Positions 8,576 through 17,874 are shown, numbered from the stretch's first letter. The stretch: 64,000 bases of DNA from SZUA-100 sp965248135 (GCA_965248135.1 CBDFIN010000012.1:124001-188000), one strand, 5' to 3'. Numbers and translations: made by a program. The notes: generated by a model from the letters alone, not told the origin.

Positions 8576-9028
8576 ATGGATAGTTTTGATCGTGCAATTC
8601 TCAACCAGCTGCAAAACGATGCCGCGTTGACCAATGCGGAACTGGCGGAAAAGGTGCATCTTTCCGCTTCACAAATCTCGCGCCGCCGCGCCCGGCTGGA
8701 GGAGGATGGCTTGATAACAGGTATTCGCGCCATGGTTGATGCGGCAAAATTGGGTTTTGATATCGATGTCTTTATCCGTGTGATGCTGACCGCCCATAGC
8801 GATGACACGGCGGCAGAATTTGGCCGTTTGCTAAACCGGTTTGATGAGGTGCGTTCGGCCTACGCGCTCACTGGCGATGCCGATTATCTGTTGCATATCA
8901 AGCTGCGATCTTTGTCCGCATTATCGAACTTCATCAATCGTCAATTACTGCCGCACCCGAACGTCCGCGAAGTGCGCTCTGAGATTGTGCTTGAGCGGGT
9001 GAAAGAAAACGCTCCGTTGCCGTTGTAA
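8576..9028 (+). CDS. Lrp/AsnC-family transcriptional regulator
   Basis: This protein of about 150 residues has an N-terminal winged helix-turn-helix (DRAILNQLQNDAALTNAELAE, then LSASQISRRRARLEEDGLI) and a C-terminal RAM/ACT-like domain (residues about 60-140, with ALTGDADYLLHI). Lrp-family proteins bind amino acids and control their metabolism. Being divergent from hppD, it is probably the regulator of tyrosine or phenylalanine catabolism. ATG at 8576 starts a standard N-terminus; a GTG at 8561 is an alternative five codons upstream. It is transcribed alone. Confidence 0.9.
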   Translation: MDSFDRAILNQLQNDAALTNAELAEKVHLSASQISRRRARLEEDGLITGIRAMVDAAKLGFDIDVFIRVMLTAHSDDTAAEFGRLLNRFDEVRSAYALTGDADYLLHIKLRSLSALSNFINRQLLPHPNVREVRSEIVLERVKENAPLPL

Positions 9029-9260
9029 TCGTGGTTCTTCCGCACAACATCACATTAACTTCAATATTAGCCCAAACTGAGCGATCCCGGTGGACTTGTG
9101 CCCTGGGCATACCTATCTACATCGACAGATAAAATTCAGCAGGCGTTCACCGCAATAGGCGGCCTTGGACAAATTGCCAGTCGTCGTTTGCGGGTCGATC
9201 CGGGTTTCCGGCCGGGCCTGAATGAAAAAGTCCGGTCTTCGATGGGGAACGCAGCCCGCA

Positions 9261-9872
9261 ATGCATGATATCCTGAATTTCCTTCAAATTGTTCTGGCGG
9301 ATATCGTGCTTTCGGGCGACAACGCCTTGATCATCGGCATGGCGGCGGCCAGCCTTTCGCCCGCGTTGCGGCGCAAGGCGATCATTTTTGGCATGGTGGC
9401 TGCTGCCGTATTGCGTATTATCTTTGCTGTTTTTGCCACCTATTTATTGGCCATCAAGGGGCTTTTGTTCCTTGGTGGTATTTTGCTGTTATGGGTTTCC
9501 TGGCGGTTGTGGGACGAAATCCGTGTTCATGTAGCCGAACGGGCCGCCGAAACCCGGGAGATCGAAGGCTATCACGGCCCTCCCCGCCGCACCCTGCTGC
9601 AAGCCCTGATTTCGATCACCATTGCCGATGTTTCCATGTCGATCGACAATGTGCTGGCGGTGGCAGCAATTGCGCGAGAAAATACTCTTTTGCTGGTCTT
9701 CGGTCTTGTACTGGCAATTGCGTTAATGGGTTTTGGCGCCAGTCTTGTGGTCAAGCTTTTGACCCGGTATCACTGGATATCCTATCTCGGCTTGATCGTT
9801 CTCATTCTCACTTCCCTGCGCATGTTATGGGAAGGCTGGCCGGAAATAGCGTCCATTCTTGGCTTCGCATGA
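9261..9872 (+). CDS. TerC/YjbE-family integral membrane protein
   Basis: This is a membrane protein of about 203 residues with six to seven TM segments. It carries the family's acidic motifs in the membrane, IVLADIVLSGDNALIIG near the N-terminus and TIADVSMSIDNVLAVAAIA in the second half, which form a proposed metal-binding repeat. Family members are linked to manganese or other metal export and to metalation of secreted enzymes. An ATG at 9222 in frame would add 13 residues; 9261 is preferred because it starts the conserved N-terminus. I looked for a yybP-ykoY manganese riboswitch upstream and did not recognise one. Confidence 0.85.
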   Translation: MHDILNFLQIVLADIVLSGDNALIIGMAAASLSPALRRKAIIFGMVAAAVLRIIFAVFATYLLAIKGLLFLGGILLLWVSWRLWDEIRVHVAERAAETREIEGYHGPPRRTLLQALISITIADVSMSIDNVLAVAAIARENTLLLVFGLVLAIALMGFGASLVVKLLTRYHWISYLGLIVLILTSLRMLWEGWPEIASILGFA

Positions 9873-9895
9873 GCGTCGCAATAAGGTGCTGATCT

Positions 9896-11704
9896 ATGCC
9901 GCCGCCGATACTTTATCTCAACGATATTTACCTAACCTTCGGTACCACACCGCTGCTCGAAGGCGCTGACCTTGCAATCCACGAGGGCGAGCGTCTTTGT
10001 CTGGTCGGCCGCAACGGGTCGGGCAAATCGACCTTGCTAAAAATCGCAGCCGGGCTGATCGAACAGAACAATGGTGAACGTTTCAGCCAGCCCGGCACCA
10101 CCGTGCGGTATCTTTCGCAGGAACCTGATCTTTCGGCCCACCAAACGGTTCTTTCCTATGTCGAGGAGGGCCTGGCGCAGGGTGATAATTCCTACCGGGC
10201 CCGCTATCTGCTCGAACGGTTGCAGATGAACGGTGATGAGGACCCGGCGAAAATTTCCGGCGGTGAAGCACGCCGAGCCGCGTTAGCGCGCGTATTGGCG
10301 CCCGAACCGGATATTGTGTTGCTGGATGAGCCAACAAACCATCTCGATTTACCGGCAATCGAGTGGCTGGAGGAAGAGCTTTCATCGCTACGCTCAGCCA
10401 TGGTGCTGATCAGTCATGACCGCCGTTTCCTGCAAAACCTGTCACGCCGCACATTATGGATCGATCGCGGCAAGACCCGGCTTCTCGACAAGGGTTTTGC
10501 CGCCTTCGAGGACTGGCGTGATACGCTTTTGCAACAGGAAGAGCTTAATAGCCACAAGCTTGATCGCAAAATAGTGCGCGAACAACACTGGATCACCCAC
10601 GGGGTTTCCGGCAGACGCAAACGCAACGTGCGGCGCCTGAATGAACTGGCTGGCCTGCGCAAACAGCGAAAGGACCAACGCGGACCGGCCGGTGCCATGA
10701 AGATTTCCCTGGCCGAGGCAAGCAACTCGGGAAAGCTGGTGGCCAAAATCGATGCGGTCACCAAATCCTTTGACGGACGTAAGATTGTTCGACCGTTTTC
10801 GACCATCATTCGCCGCGGCGACCGGCTCGGGATTACCGGTCCCAATGGCGCCGGCAAAACCACCTTGCTCAAACTGATAACCGGCGAACTTGCGCCAGAC
10901 AGCGGCAACGTCACGCACGGGGTTAATCTCGATATTCTGGTTCTTGACCAGAAACGCGAAACGCTCAATCCCGACTGGACCCTGGCCGAAGCGCTAACCG
11001 GCGGCAGCGGCGACATGGTGGCCATTGGCGATGCTCGAAAACACCTCATTGCCTATATGAAAGACTTTCTGTTCACGCCGGAACAGGCGCGCACCCCCAT
11101 TCATGCGCTTTCCGGCGGCGAACGTGGCCGGTTGATGCTGGCACGGGGCTTGCGGCAACCCTCCAATCTGCTGGTATTGGATGAACCAACCAATGATCTC
11201 GATCTTGAAACGCTCGATCTGTTGCAGGAAACGGTTGCCGACCGCCCTGGCACCGTGATCGTAATCAGCCATGATCGTGATTTTCTCGACCGCATCACAA
11301 CCTCCATCATCGCCCACCGGGGTGAGGGAAACTGGAGTGAATATGTCGGCGGCTACAGCGATATGCTAGCCCGGCAAAAAGGCGTGGCCGATCAAGACAG
11401 ACAACAAAGCCGGACGCGCAGGAAAACCAGACCTGCCGCAGCTAGACCCGCAAAGCAGAATTCAAAAAAGCTCAGCTACAAGCACAAATTCGCCCTTGAA
11501 ACCCTGCCGGATCAGATAGCCCAATTGGAGAGTGAAATCGCCCGCATCAATACCGCCCTTGGCAAGGCGGGGCTGTTTGAAAGCTCGCCTGGACTTTTCA
11601 ATGAACTGGTTAAAGAGCTTGAACGTGTGGAGGCAGATAAAACCGCCAAAGAGGACGAATGGCTCGAACTCGAGATGCTGCGCGAAGAACTTGAAGAAAA
11701 ATAA
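9896..11704 (+). CDS. uup: ABC-F ATPase, Uup-like
   Basis: This 602-residue soluble protein has two ABC ATPase domains and no membrane segments. The first has Walker A GRNGSGKST, signature SGGEARRAALARVL and Walker B IVLLDEPTNHLD. The second has GPNGAGKTT, LSGGERGRLMLARGL and LLVLDEPTNDLD. The C-terminal 80 residues after a basic linker are a predicted coiled coil (PDQIAQLESEIARINTALG), the hallmark of Uup in the ABC-F group, which acts on ribosomes or branched DNA. It starts 23 bp after the TerC-like gene on the same strand and may be co-transcribed with it. Confidence 0.9.
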   Translation: MPPPILYLNDIYLTFGTTPLLEGADLAIHEGERLCLVGRNGSGKSTLLKIAAGLIEQNNGERFSQPGTTVRYLSQEPDLSAHQTVLSYVEEGLAQGDNSYRARYLLERLQMNGDEDPAKISGGEARRAALARVLAPEPDIVLLDEPTNHLDLPAIEWLEEELSSLRSAMVLISHDRRFLQNLSRRTLWIDRGKTRLLDKGFAAFEDWRDTLLQQEELNSHKLDRKIVREQHWITHGVSGRRKRNVRRLNELAGLRKQRKDQRGPAGAMKISLAEASNSGKLVAKIDAVTKSFDGRKIVRPFSTIIRRGDRLGITGPNGAGKTTLLKLITGELAPDSGNVTHGVNLDILVLDQKRETLNPDWTLAEALTGGSGDMVAIGDARKHLIAYMKDFLFTPEQARTPIHALSGGERGRLMLARGLRQPSNLLVLDEPTNDLDLETLDLLQETVADRPGTVIVISHDRDFLDRITTSIIAHRGEGNWSEYVGGYSDMLARQKGVADQDRQQSRTRRKTRPAAARPAKQNSKKLSYKHKFALETLPDQIAQLESEIARINTALGKAGLFESSPGLFNELVKELERVEADKTAKEDEWLELEMLREELEEK

Positions 11705-11827
11705 TGCCAAACAATGTGGCCGCTGATCACCATCCGTGCAAGGCGAACAACACCGGCGAGGGTTTCTGCCTCTCGCTGGACATCGAGTTTTGAACCTTGG
11801 TGTGTCGATCGAAAGCCAGTTAGAAAG

Positions 11828-11868
11828 ACCATTGCCGGGGCTATTTTAAGAAACTGCCCGGCAATGGT
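11828..11868. terminator. Bidirectional hairpin between uup and doxX
   Basis: A 12-bp perfect inverted repeat (ACCATTGCCGGG / CCCGGCAATGGT) with a 17-nt loop sits between two convergent genes, 124 bp after the first stop and 10 bp from the second. The position and stem strength fit a shared terminator, although the T-run is weak on both strands. Confidence 0.6.
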
Positions 11869-11877
11869 ATAATTCCA

Positions 11878-12258
11878 CTAACGATTATCGAGGGAATAGT
11901 TTCCCGGCCCAAAAGTGAACAGGATCAACAGGCCGCCGGTGATCGACAGATTCTTCAAGAACATGATCATCTCGACCTGGTTGCCAAAATCTCTATGAAA
12001 GATAATGCCCGCAAGCAAGGTAAATCCGGCCAGCAACAGGGCTGATATCCGGGTCTGCCAACCAAGAACAATGGCCACACCGCAACCGATTTCCACCAAA
12101 ATCACCAATGGCAGCAGCATTCCCGGCACTCCGAAAGCTTCCATATACCCCTGGGTACCTGCAAAGCCGAAAATTTTGTTGATGCCTGACATAATGAAGA
12201 TCAGGGCAAGCAGTAGACGGCCCACGGGCGCGGACCATTTGGTCATGGTATCTATCAT
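11878..12258 (-). CDS. DoxX-family membrane protein
   Basis: This 126-residue protein has four predicted TM helices and the DoxX/SURF4-like layout: an N-terminal helix with GRLLLALIFIMSGINKI, a central VILVEIGCGVAIVLG, and a final helix with FLKNLSITGGLLIL. DoxX was first described as a small subunit of thiosulfate:quinone oxidoreductase in archaea, but bacterial members of this size are a broad family often linked to redox stress, so no enzymatic role is claimed. It is divergent from a LysR regulator, separated by about 120 bp. Confidence 0.85.
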   Translation of the reverse strand: MIDTMTKWSAPVGRLLLALIFIMSGINKIFGFAGTQGYMEAFGVPGMLLPLVILVEIGCGVAIVLGWQTRISALLLAGFTLLAGIIFHRDFGNQVEMIMFLKNLSITGGLLILFTFGPGNYSLDNR

Positions 12259-12379
12259 AGCAATTTGACATCCTACATTGTTAAAGGTCGTGGTTCATTT
12301 ATCGACACCATATATGTTGCAAAATACGCAATAAAGCACAATAAACTGAATTGACTATTCACTTTAGGAGAACAGTTGC

Positions 12380-13270
12380 GTGGATCAGATAAAGGGCCTG
12401 GAGGCCTTCGTGCGGATTGCCGAAGCAGGTGGAATAGGTATCGCGGCCCAACAAATGGGCATTGCCAAGTCAGCCGTGAGCCGCAGGCTTTCGGAATTGG
12501 AAAAATCCATGGGCGTTCAACTGCTCAACCGCACCACGCGCAGCTCCCATCTGACCGAGGCCGGAATCCGGTGCTATGAATACGCCATCCAGGTGCTGGA
12601 TGCCGTGTCGGAGCTGAATATGGCTGCCGGAGAGGAAATGCGGGCGCTTCACGGTACGTTGCGCATTGCGGTTCCCCTGTCATTCGCACTGCGGCGCATG
12701 ATGCCGGCTATCGATGAATTCGCCCGCCGCCATCCGCATCTCAATCTGGATGTCAATCTGGCGGACCATTTCGTTGATCTTGTTGCGACGGGCATAGATG
12801 TGGCAATCAGAATTGGCGAATTGAGCGATTCTTCCCTCAAGGCCCGCCGCATTGCCGAAACCCGCATGGTATTGGTGGCCAGTCCTAAATATCTCACAGA
12901 ATTCGGCACGCCTGAACAGCCCGGCGACCTGTTTCATCACCCTTTCCTGAACTATGAAAGCACCAATGCGACCAGTTTTAAAATCACCGATCAAAGTGGC
13001 AGCACCCGAAAAATCCCGATCACTGCACGGATCAGCGGCAACAATGGGGATTTCCTCAACGAAATGGCCATTCGGGGGCACGGGCTGACCCTGTCACCGT
13101 TATTCATTAGTCAGGAGGCAATCGAAAGGGGTGAATTGGTCGCGTTGATGGCGGACTATGATTTTGGCACCAGAGGCGTCTATGCAATTTACCCGTTAAC
13201 CCGATTTGTGCCGTTGCGGGTGCGGCAATTCATCGATTATCTGGCCAACCACTTCAAGGGGTATCAATGA
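12380..13270 (+). CDS. LysR-family transcriptional regulator
   Basis: This 296-residue protein has an N-terminal winged helix-turn-helix (residues about 1-60, with MGIAKSAVSRRLSELEKSMG) and a periplasmic-binding-protein-like effector domain (about 90-290). The start is GTG, supported by AGGAG 9 nt upstream. It is divergent from the DoxX gene, which is the most likely target, and it precedes a flavin reductase on the same strand. The closest character is the CrgA/AaeR group of LysR proteins that often act on small oxidoreductase genes; the inducer is unknown. Confidence 0.9.
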   Translation: MDQIKGLEAFVRIAEAGGIGIAAQQMGIAKSAVSRRLSELEKSMGVQLLNRTTRSSHLTEAGIRCYEYAIQVLDAVSELNMAAGEEMRALHGTLRIAVPLSFALRRMMPAIDEFARRHPHLNLDVNLADHFVDLVATGIDVAIRIGELSDSSLKARRIAETRMVLVASPKYLTEFGTPEQPGDLFHHPFLNYESTNATSFKITDQSGSTRKIPITARISGNNGDFLNEMAIRGHGLTLSPLFISQEAIERGELVALMADYDFGTRGVYAIYPLTRFVPLRVRQFIDYLANHFKGYQ

Positions 13271-13373
13271 AAACATTTCCTTTTTATCGCAGTTTGATCT
13301 AACAATCCGCTTTGCTCAAACCACAGCGACCGGCAAATTCAATTGTTGCTAGGCTGGCAGCGAATTGCCCAAC

Positions 13374-13904
13374 ATGGAAAGCAGGATCGAATTGCTGCAG
13401 GAAACCGATTATCGCGAAGCGCTGGCATCTTTTGCTACCGGCGTAACAATCGTCACCACCCTGGATGAGAAGGGTCAGCCGATTGGTCTGACGGTTAATT
13501 CTTTTAATTCCGTTTCCCTTAGCCCGCCGCTAATTCTGTGGAGTCTCAAACGTTCTTCGGGAAATTTTGAAAACTTCCTCAATTGCCATTCCTTCTGTGT
13601 CAACATCCTGACTGAAAGCCAGGAGGCATTGGCCAACCATTTCGCATCCAGAGAGGATAACAATTTTAGCGAGATCAATTGGCAACCTACAACCAGAGGA
13701 ACACCCAGGTTGGAGGGCAGCGCCACCTGGTTTGAATGCCGCCGAAAAAACAATTTCGATGGCGGCGATCATTTGATCTTTGTGGGAGAAGTTTCAGAGT
13801 TTAGTCACAATTCCAACCGCCAGCCGCTATTGTTCGTCAATGGTACATTCACCGGCCTTGGCAGGAAACTCGACTATATCGACCACCCCGAGATATTTGA
13901 CTAA
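13374..13904 (+). CDS. Flavin reductase-domain protein
   Basis: This protein of about 176 residues has the FMN-binding split-barrel of flavin reductases. It shows YREALASFATGVTIVTTLD near the N-terminus, GLTVNSFNSVSLSPPLILWSL, the strand SFCVNILTESQEALANHFA, and a late GDHLIFVGEV segment with the conserved His. Such proteins supply reduced FMN or FAD to a monooxygenase partner or act as small NAD(P)H:flavin oxidoreductases. No monooxygenase is adjacent. A TTG three codons upstream (13365) is an alternative start. Neighbours are a LysR regulator upstream and the FetA-like ATPase 48 bp downstream. Confidence 0.88.
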   Translation: MESRIELLQETDYREALASFATGVTIVTTLDEKGQPIGLTVNSFNSVSLSPPLILWSLKRSSGNFENFLNCHSFCVNILTESQEALANHFASREDNNFSEINWQPTTRGTPRLEGSATWFECRRKNNFDGGDHLIFVGEVSEFSHNSNRQPLLFVNGTFTGLGRKLDYIDHPEIFD

Positions 13905-13952
13905 TGCCAATGTCTCGAAATGCGGCTTTGCTGTTTTGGGTATCAGGCGCAG

Positions 13953-14549
13953 ATGATATTTGAAGCCCGCAACCTCAAGACAGTGGCGCTACCACCGGTC
14001 TCATTGAGCGTTTCACCGGGTGAGTGTCTTTCTGTTCGCGGCCCATCGGGCTCGGGCAAAACCTTGTTATTGAGAGCCCTTGCCGATCTCGACGAGGCCG
14101 ATGGCGAGATTTTCTTGGATCAAAATGAACGCCACACCATGAGCGGGCCCAGGTGGCGCAAGAAGGTGCGCTATCTGGCAGCGGAGCCTGGTTTTTGGGC
14201 GGAGACCGTGGCGGATCACATCGACCCAGCTTCAACCATTGCGGCACTGCTTGCAGGCATGGGAATGTCGGATGACTGTTTCAGCTGGTCGGTTGACCGG
14301 CTTTCTACCGGTGAAAAACAGCGCGTCGGCCTGGCTCTGGGACTAGCCGACAACCCTCCGGTGATCCTTGCGGATGAACCGACCAGCGCGCTCGACGCTG
14401 AGGCAGCAACTTTGGTGGAAGAATTGCTGCAAAAGAAACTGGCCGGCGGCAGCGCAATAATTCTTGTCAGCCACGACCCCGAACTGATCGACCGCCTGGC
14501 CCAACGCCATCTTGCCATTGAGGGTGGAAAACTCGTTGAGGCTACCTGA
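13953..14549 (+). CDS. fetA: ABC transporter ATP-binding protein, FetA/YbbL-like
   Basis: This protein of about 198 residues is a single ABC ATPase domain: Walker A GPSGSGKT, a signature with LSTGEKQRVGLAL (STGE in place of SGGQ), Walker B VILADEPTSALD and the H-loop VSHDPE. It overlaps the next gene (a UPF0014/FetB permease) by one base at TGATG, so the two are translationally coupled. FetAB exports iron or has been linked to oxidative-stress protection in enterobacteria. An ATG at 13920 would add 11 residues; 13953 is preferred because it gives the usual short N-terminus, but neither start has a strong ribosome site. Confidence 0.85.
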   Translation: MIFEARNLKTVALPPVSLSVSPGECLSVRGPSGSGKTLLLRALADLDEADGEIFLDQNERHTMSGPRWRKKVRYLAAEPGFWAETVADHIDPASTIAALLAGMGMSDDCFSWSVDRLSTGEKQRVGLALGLADNPPVILADEPTSALDAEAATLVEELLQKKLAGGSAIILVSHDPELIDRLAQRHLAIEGGKLVEAT

Positions 14550-15349
14550 TGAGCTATGTCGTTCTTGGTTATTGGGATCTCGTGCTTGCCGCCATGTTGT
14601 TGTTTATTAATGCCCTGGTATCGCTGCTTTTCCGCCTTGGTGTCGCGCGCCAGTTGCTGGTGGCAGGCGTCCGCATGTGCCTTCAACTGGGGTTGGTCGG
14701 GCTGGTGCTGCGCTTTATTTTTGCCCAGCAGAGCCCATGGTGGATGATTGGCCTTGCGGTAATCATGCTGGTTGCTGCTGGCCGCGAAGTGCACGCCCGC
14801 CAGTCATCTCGATTGAAAGACGGCTGGACCTATAAGATCGCCACCGCCTCTATCACTATCGCGGCAACGGTGATTTTGGTATTTGCGCTGACGGTGCTGG
14901 TCAAACCGGAACCCTGGTACACGCCACGCTATGCCCTGCCCCTCCTCGGCATGTTGCTTGGCAATGCGATGACCGGTATCAGCCTCGGGCTGGACACCCT
15001 GTCACGAACGGTTCGCCGTGACCGCCGGGCTATCGATACCAGGCTGGCGCTTGGCCAGACATTTTCGCAAGCAATGGATATCCCGGTCCGTGATGCATTG
15101 CGCACCGGGTTGATGCCGATTATCAACGCCATGGCGGCCTCGGGCCTTGTCTCGCTTCCCGGCATGATGACCGGCCAGATACTCGGCGGAACGCCGCCGG
15201 TCGAGGCGGTCAAATACCAGATTTTGATCATGTTTTTGATCGCCGCCACCTGCGCAACCGGCACGCTGCTTGCCATATTGGCGGCGCGGTGGCGACTGGG
15301 TGATACGCGCCATCGCCTGCGGCTCGACCGCCTAACGCCGGTTGAATAG
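14549..15349 (+). CDS. fetB: ABC permease, FetB/YbbM-like (UPF0014)
   Basis: This 266-residue membrane protein has about seven TM segments. It shows the conserved cytoplasmic motifs of the UPF0014 family: GVRMCLQLGLVGLVLR near residue 38, PLLGMLLGNAMTGISLG near 135, and GLVSLPGMMTGQILGG near 205. With the upstream ATPase it forms a small two-component exporter, by homology an iron exporter. The start codon overlaps the ATPase stop codon. The gene ends 30 bp before repeat R3. Confidence 0.88.
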   Translation: MSYVVLGYWDLVLAAMLLFINALVSLLFRLGVARQLLVAGVRMCLQLGLVGLVLRFIFAQQSPWWMIGLAVIMLVAAGREVHARQSSRLKDGWTYKIATASITIAATVILVFALTVLVKPEPWYTPRYALPLLGMLLGNAMTGISLGLDTLSRTVRRDRRAIDTRLALGQTFSQAMDIPVRDALRTGLMPIINAMAASGLVSLPGMMTGQILGGTPPVEAVKYQILIMFLIAATCATGTLLAILAARWRLGDTRHRLRLDRLTPVE

Positions 15350-15378
15350 CCGTGTGTTTTTTTCCTCAGTCGACCATC

Positions 15379-15541
15379 ATATCAACTGCAACAAAGATCA
15401 ACCTATGCCATCGTCATCCGCCGACTTGATCGGCGGACCTTACGCAGAACAATTGGGACTTGTGGCCTGGGGTTGGCCGGTCAAGCCGGCCGATGTCGCT
15501 CGGTTTTTTTTGGTGAATCGAGATCAACTGCGTCTGGTATT
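15379..15541 (-). repeat. Dispersed repeat R3, copy 1
   Basis: This element of about 163 bp is strongly similar (roughly 85% by eye) to 28750-28910. Both have inverted ends of the TACCA/TGGTAT type next to AGTTGATCT/AAGATCAAC. They share internal palindromes GGCCGGCttgaCCGGCC and CGCCGATCAAGTCGGCG. No coding capacity is seen. It lies between convergent fetB and pgpA, and the TAA stop of pgpA abuts its end. It is probably a MITE-like element. Confidence 0.8.
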
Positions 15542-16043
15542 AAACCGCAACTCGTATTAAAAATTGCAGCACAGCAATCGAAGCGACCGCATAAAGTGCT
15601 GCCAAAAGATCGTCCAACATGACAAGAAAGCCGCCCGGCAAGCCCTCTCGATGCATCTTGTCGACGACCCGAACCGGCCAGGGCTTCCAAATGTCGAACA
15701 GCCGAAACGCCACAAAGGCTACCGCCCACCACGGCCAACTGGGGGGCGAGAACTCAAGCACCAGAGCCATGGCAAGTATTTCATCGAAGACGATGGAAGG
15801 ATGATCGTGTTTTTCGAGCGCCTCGCCCGTTCTGGCGCAGAGCCAGCAGCCGACCGCAAATAATGCGGCATAGACAGCGATCCTGGCAGACGTTTGAGAG
15901 TATTGCAGCAGCGAGAAGAGTGGAAACCCCAACAAAGTGCCAAAAGTTCCCGGCGCCACAGGCGCAAGCCCGGCGCCATAGCCGAGTGACACAATGTGGA
16001 CAGGTGAGGACAGCATGAACGCAAGATTCGGCATTTTTGCCAT
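15540..16043 (-). CDS. pgpA: Phosphatidylglycerophosphatase A
   Basis: This 167-residue integral membrane enzyme dephosphorylates phosphatidylglycerophosphate to phosphatidylglycerol. The family motifs are in order: GLAPVAPGTFGTL near residue 25, VFDEILAMAL near 84, FRLFDIWKPWPV near 112 with the conserved Asp and Lys, and GGFLVMLDDLLAALYA near 136. The length is normal. The stop codon TAA overlaps the edge of repeat R3, so the element sits immediately at the end of the gene without visibly truncating it. Confidence 0.92.
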   Translation of the reverse strand: MAKMPNLAFMLSSPVHIVSLGYGAGLAPVAPGTFGTLLGFPLFSLLQYSQTSARIAVYAALFAVGCWLCARTGEALEKHDHPSIVFDEILAMALVLEFSPPSWPWWAVAFVAFRLFDIWKPWPVRVVDKMHREGLPGGFLVMLDDLLAALYAVASIAVLQFLIRVAV

Positions 16044-16118
16044 TGGTCAACCGCTCTGTCGTGATTCCGTTACCGGTTCTAACTGAGGCAAAACCGATAG
16101 CGTTCTAGAGCTATAGCT

Positions 16119-17408
16119 TCAACCGCCGGCGGCCGGGAAAAGTTCGGCTTTAACGTTTGCCTCATCTTCCTCAGAGGTGCCATTAAACTCCAGGCCGAGT
16201 TCCTTCCATGTCTCAACCAGAGCATCACGCAAATGGTTGATCAGCGCGTCATCATGAAACGGGGTCGGGGTTATGCGAAGTCGTTCCGTACCACGCGGCA
16301 CCGTTGGATAGTTGATCGGCTGGATATAGATACCGTGCACATCCATTAACCGGTCGCTGGCCGCTTTGCACAGTTCCGGATCGCCCACCATTATTGGCAC
16401 AATATGGGTCTGGGACGGCATCACCGGCAGACAAGCTTCGCCTAACACCCGCTTGGCGGTCGCCGCCTGGCGTTGCTGGGCTTGTCTTTCAACGTTCGAA
16501 TTTTTCAAATGGCGAATAGACGTCTTGGCCGCCGCGGCAATGGCTGGTGGCAACGCCGTGGTGAATATAAAAGCCGGCGCATAACCACGCACCGCATCGA
16601 TCACCGCTTTTGACCCGGTGATGTAACCGCCAAGGGTACCAAATGCCTTTGCCATGGTGCCCTCAATGACATCAATGCGGTCCATCAGCCCTTCGCGTTC
16701 ACAAATCCCGGCTCCATGGTCGCCATACATGCCGACAGCGTGAACTTCGTCAATATATGTCATCGCATTGTATTGGTCGGCCAGATCGGCAATCTTTCTG
16801 ATCGGCGCGATATCACCATCCATTGAATAGACGCTTTCAAACACAATCAGTTTGGCGCGGTCCTTGCCGGCGGCTGCCAACAACTCCTCAAGATGGGCAG
16901 CATCATTGTGGCGGAATATTTGTTTTTGCGCTCCAGAACGACGAATACCTTCAATCATCGACGCGTGATTGAGCGCATCGGAAAAAATAAGGCAGTCGGG
17001 CAATAGCCGCGCAATGGTCGAGATGCCCGCCTCATTGGAAACAAAACCGGAGGTAAATACCAGGGCGGCTTCTTTGTTGTGCAGATCCGCCAGTTCCTTT
17101 TCGAGCTCCACCAATGGATGGTTGTTGCCCGAGATATTGCGGGTGCCACCGGCCCCAGCGCCCATTCTGCCGGCCGTTTCCTGCATGGCGGCAACGACAT
17201 CGGGATGCTGGCCCATGCCGAGATAATCATTTGAACACCAGATCGTAACTTCACGCTCTTCAGCATTGTTGCCGGATGCGGACTGATCACGATAAATTGC
17301 GCGGGGGAAGCTGCCAACCTGGCGCTGCAAATCCGCAAATACCCGGTAGCGTTTTTCCTCATGCAAGGAATCCACGGCACTTTGAAAAACCTGTTCATGC
17401 TGTTTCAT
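16119..17408 (-). CDS. hemA: 5-aminolevulinate synthase
   Basis: This PLP enzyme condenses glycine and succinyl-CoA to 5-aminolevulinate, the first step of tetrapyrrole synthesis by the C4 (Shemin) pathway of Alphaproteobacteria. It has about 429 residues. Family features are CSNDYLGMGQHP, GAGAGGTRNISG, YIDEVHAVGMYG with the pyridine-binding Asp, and the PLP lysine in EGTMAKAFGTLGGY. ATG at 17408 has AGGA upstream and gives the usual N-terminus; the frame stays open 19 codons further up. It is downstream of a cytochrome c gene on the same strand, so haem supply and cytochrome synthesis are neighbours. Confidence 0.95.
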   Translation of the reverse strand: MKQHEQVFQSAVDSLHEEKRYRVFADLQRQVGSFPRAIYRDQSASGNNAEEREVTIWCSNDYLGMGQHPDVVAAMQETAGRMGAGAGGTRNISGNNHPLVELEKELADLHNKEAALVFTSGFVSNEAGISTIARLLPDCLIFSDALNHASMIEGIRRSGAQKQIFRHNDAAHLEELLAAAGKDRAKLIVFESVYSMDGDIAPIRKIADLADQYNAMTYIDEVHAVGMYGDHGAGICEREGLMDRIDVIEGTMAKAFGTLGGYITGSKAVIDAVRGYAPAFIFTTALPPAIAAAAKTSIRHLKNSNVERQAQQRQAATAKRVLGEACLPVMPSQTHIVPIMVGDPELCKAASDRLMDVHGIYIQPINYPTVPRGTERLRITPTPFHDDALINHLRDALVETWKELGLEFNGTSEEDEANVKAELFPAAGG

Positions 17409-17438
17409 CGTTGATCCTGTCCAGTTACTCGTTATCTG

Positions 17439-17462
17439 TTGCCGGCGGTCAACCACCGGCAA
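17439..17462. terminator. Hairpin between cytochrome c and hemA
   Basis: A 7-bp perfect inverted repeat (TTGCCGG / CCGGCAA) with a 10-nt loop lies in the 73-bp gap between the two minus-strand genes. There is no T-run, so it may be a weak terminator or an mRNA-stabilising hairpin. Confidence 0.35.
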
Positions 17463-17481
17463 CAATATTCTTAACGGCTGC

Positions 17482-17874
17482 CTATTCCGCAGGTTTGGAG
17501 AATGTTTTCAAATATGCCAACACGTTCTCAATCTGCTTATCCTTTTTCAGACCGGCAAAGGTCATCTTGGTCTTGGGGATGAATTTTTTCGGCTTTTTGA
17601 GCAATTCGGCGATGGTTTCTTCATTCCACACCAGCCCTTCCTCACCTTTGGCCTTCATCGCCTTGGAATATTTGAAGCCTTCCTGGGTGCCCGCTGTCAT
17701 GCCGAAAATGTTGTTGAGCGGTGGACCAACCTTTTTCTTGGCCTTTTCACCCACGGCATGACATGCCTTGCATTTCTTGAAAACTTTCTTGCCCTTTTTA
17801 ACGTCACCATCGGCAAATGCCGGTGTTGCCGCGAGCACTGAAAGCGCAGCAAACGCGATCAGAATTTTTTTCAT
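17482..17874 (-). CDS. Class I c-type cytochrome
   Basis: This 130-residue periplasmic monohaem cytochrome has a signal peptide 1-21 (ATPAFA), a haem motif CKACH starting at Cys35, and a C-terminal Met ligand in KTKMTFAGLKK followed by the closing helix ENVLAYLKTF. It resembles the cytochrome c2/c550 group, which carries electrons between the bc1 complex or periplasmic oxidoreductases and terminal oxidases. The mature protein is very lysine-rich, as expected for docking to acidic partners. Because the sox cluster begins about 0.3 kb away, it is a plausible electron acceptor for Sox, but this is inference. Confidence 0.9.
   Translation of the reverse strand: MKKILIAFAALSVLAATPAFADGDVKKGKKVFKKCKACHAVGEKAKKKVGPPLNNIFGMTAGTQEGFKYSKAMKAKGEEGLVWNEETIAELLKKPKKFIPKTKMTFAGLKKDKQIENVLAYLKTFSKPAE

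Noticed and set aside
9029..9260. yybP-ykoY-type manganese riboswitch before the TerC-like gene
   Set aside because: TerC genes often have one, but I could not find the conserved core in this leader.
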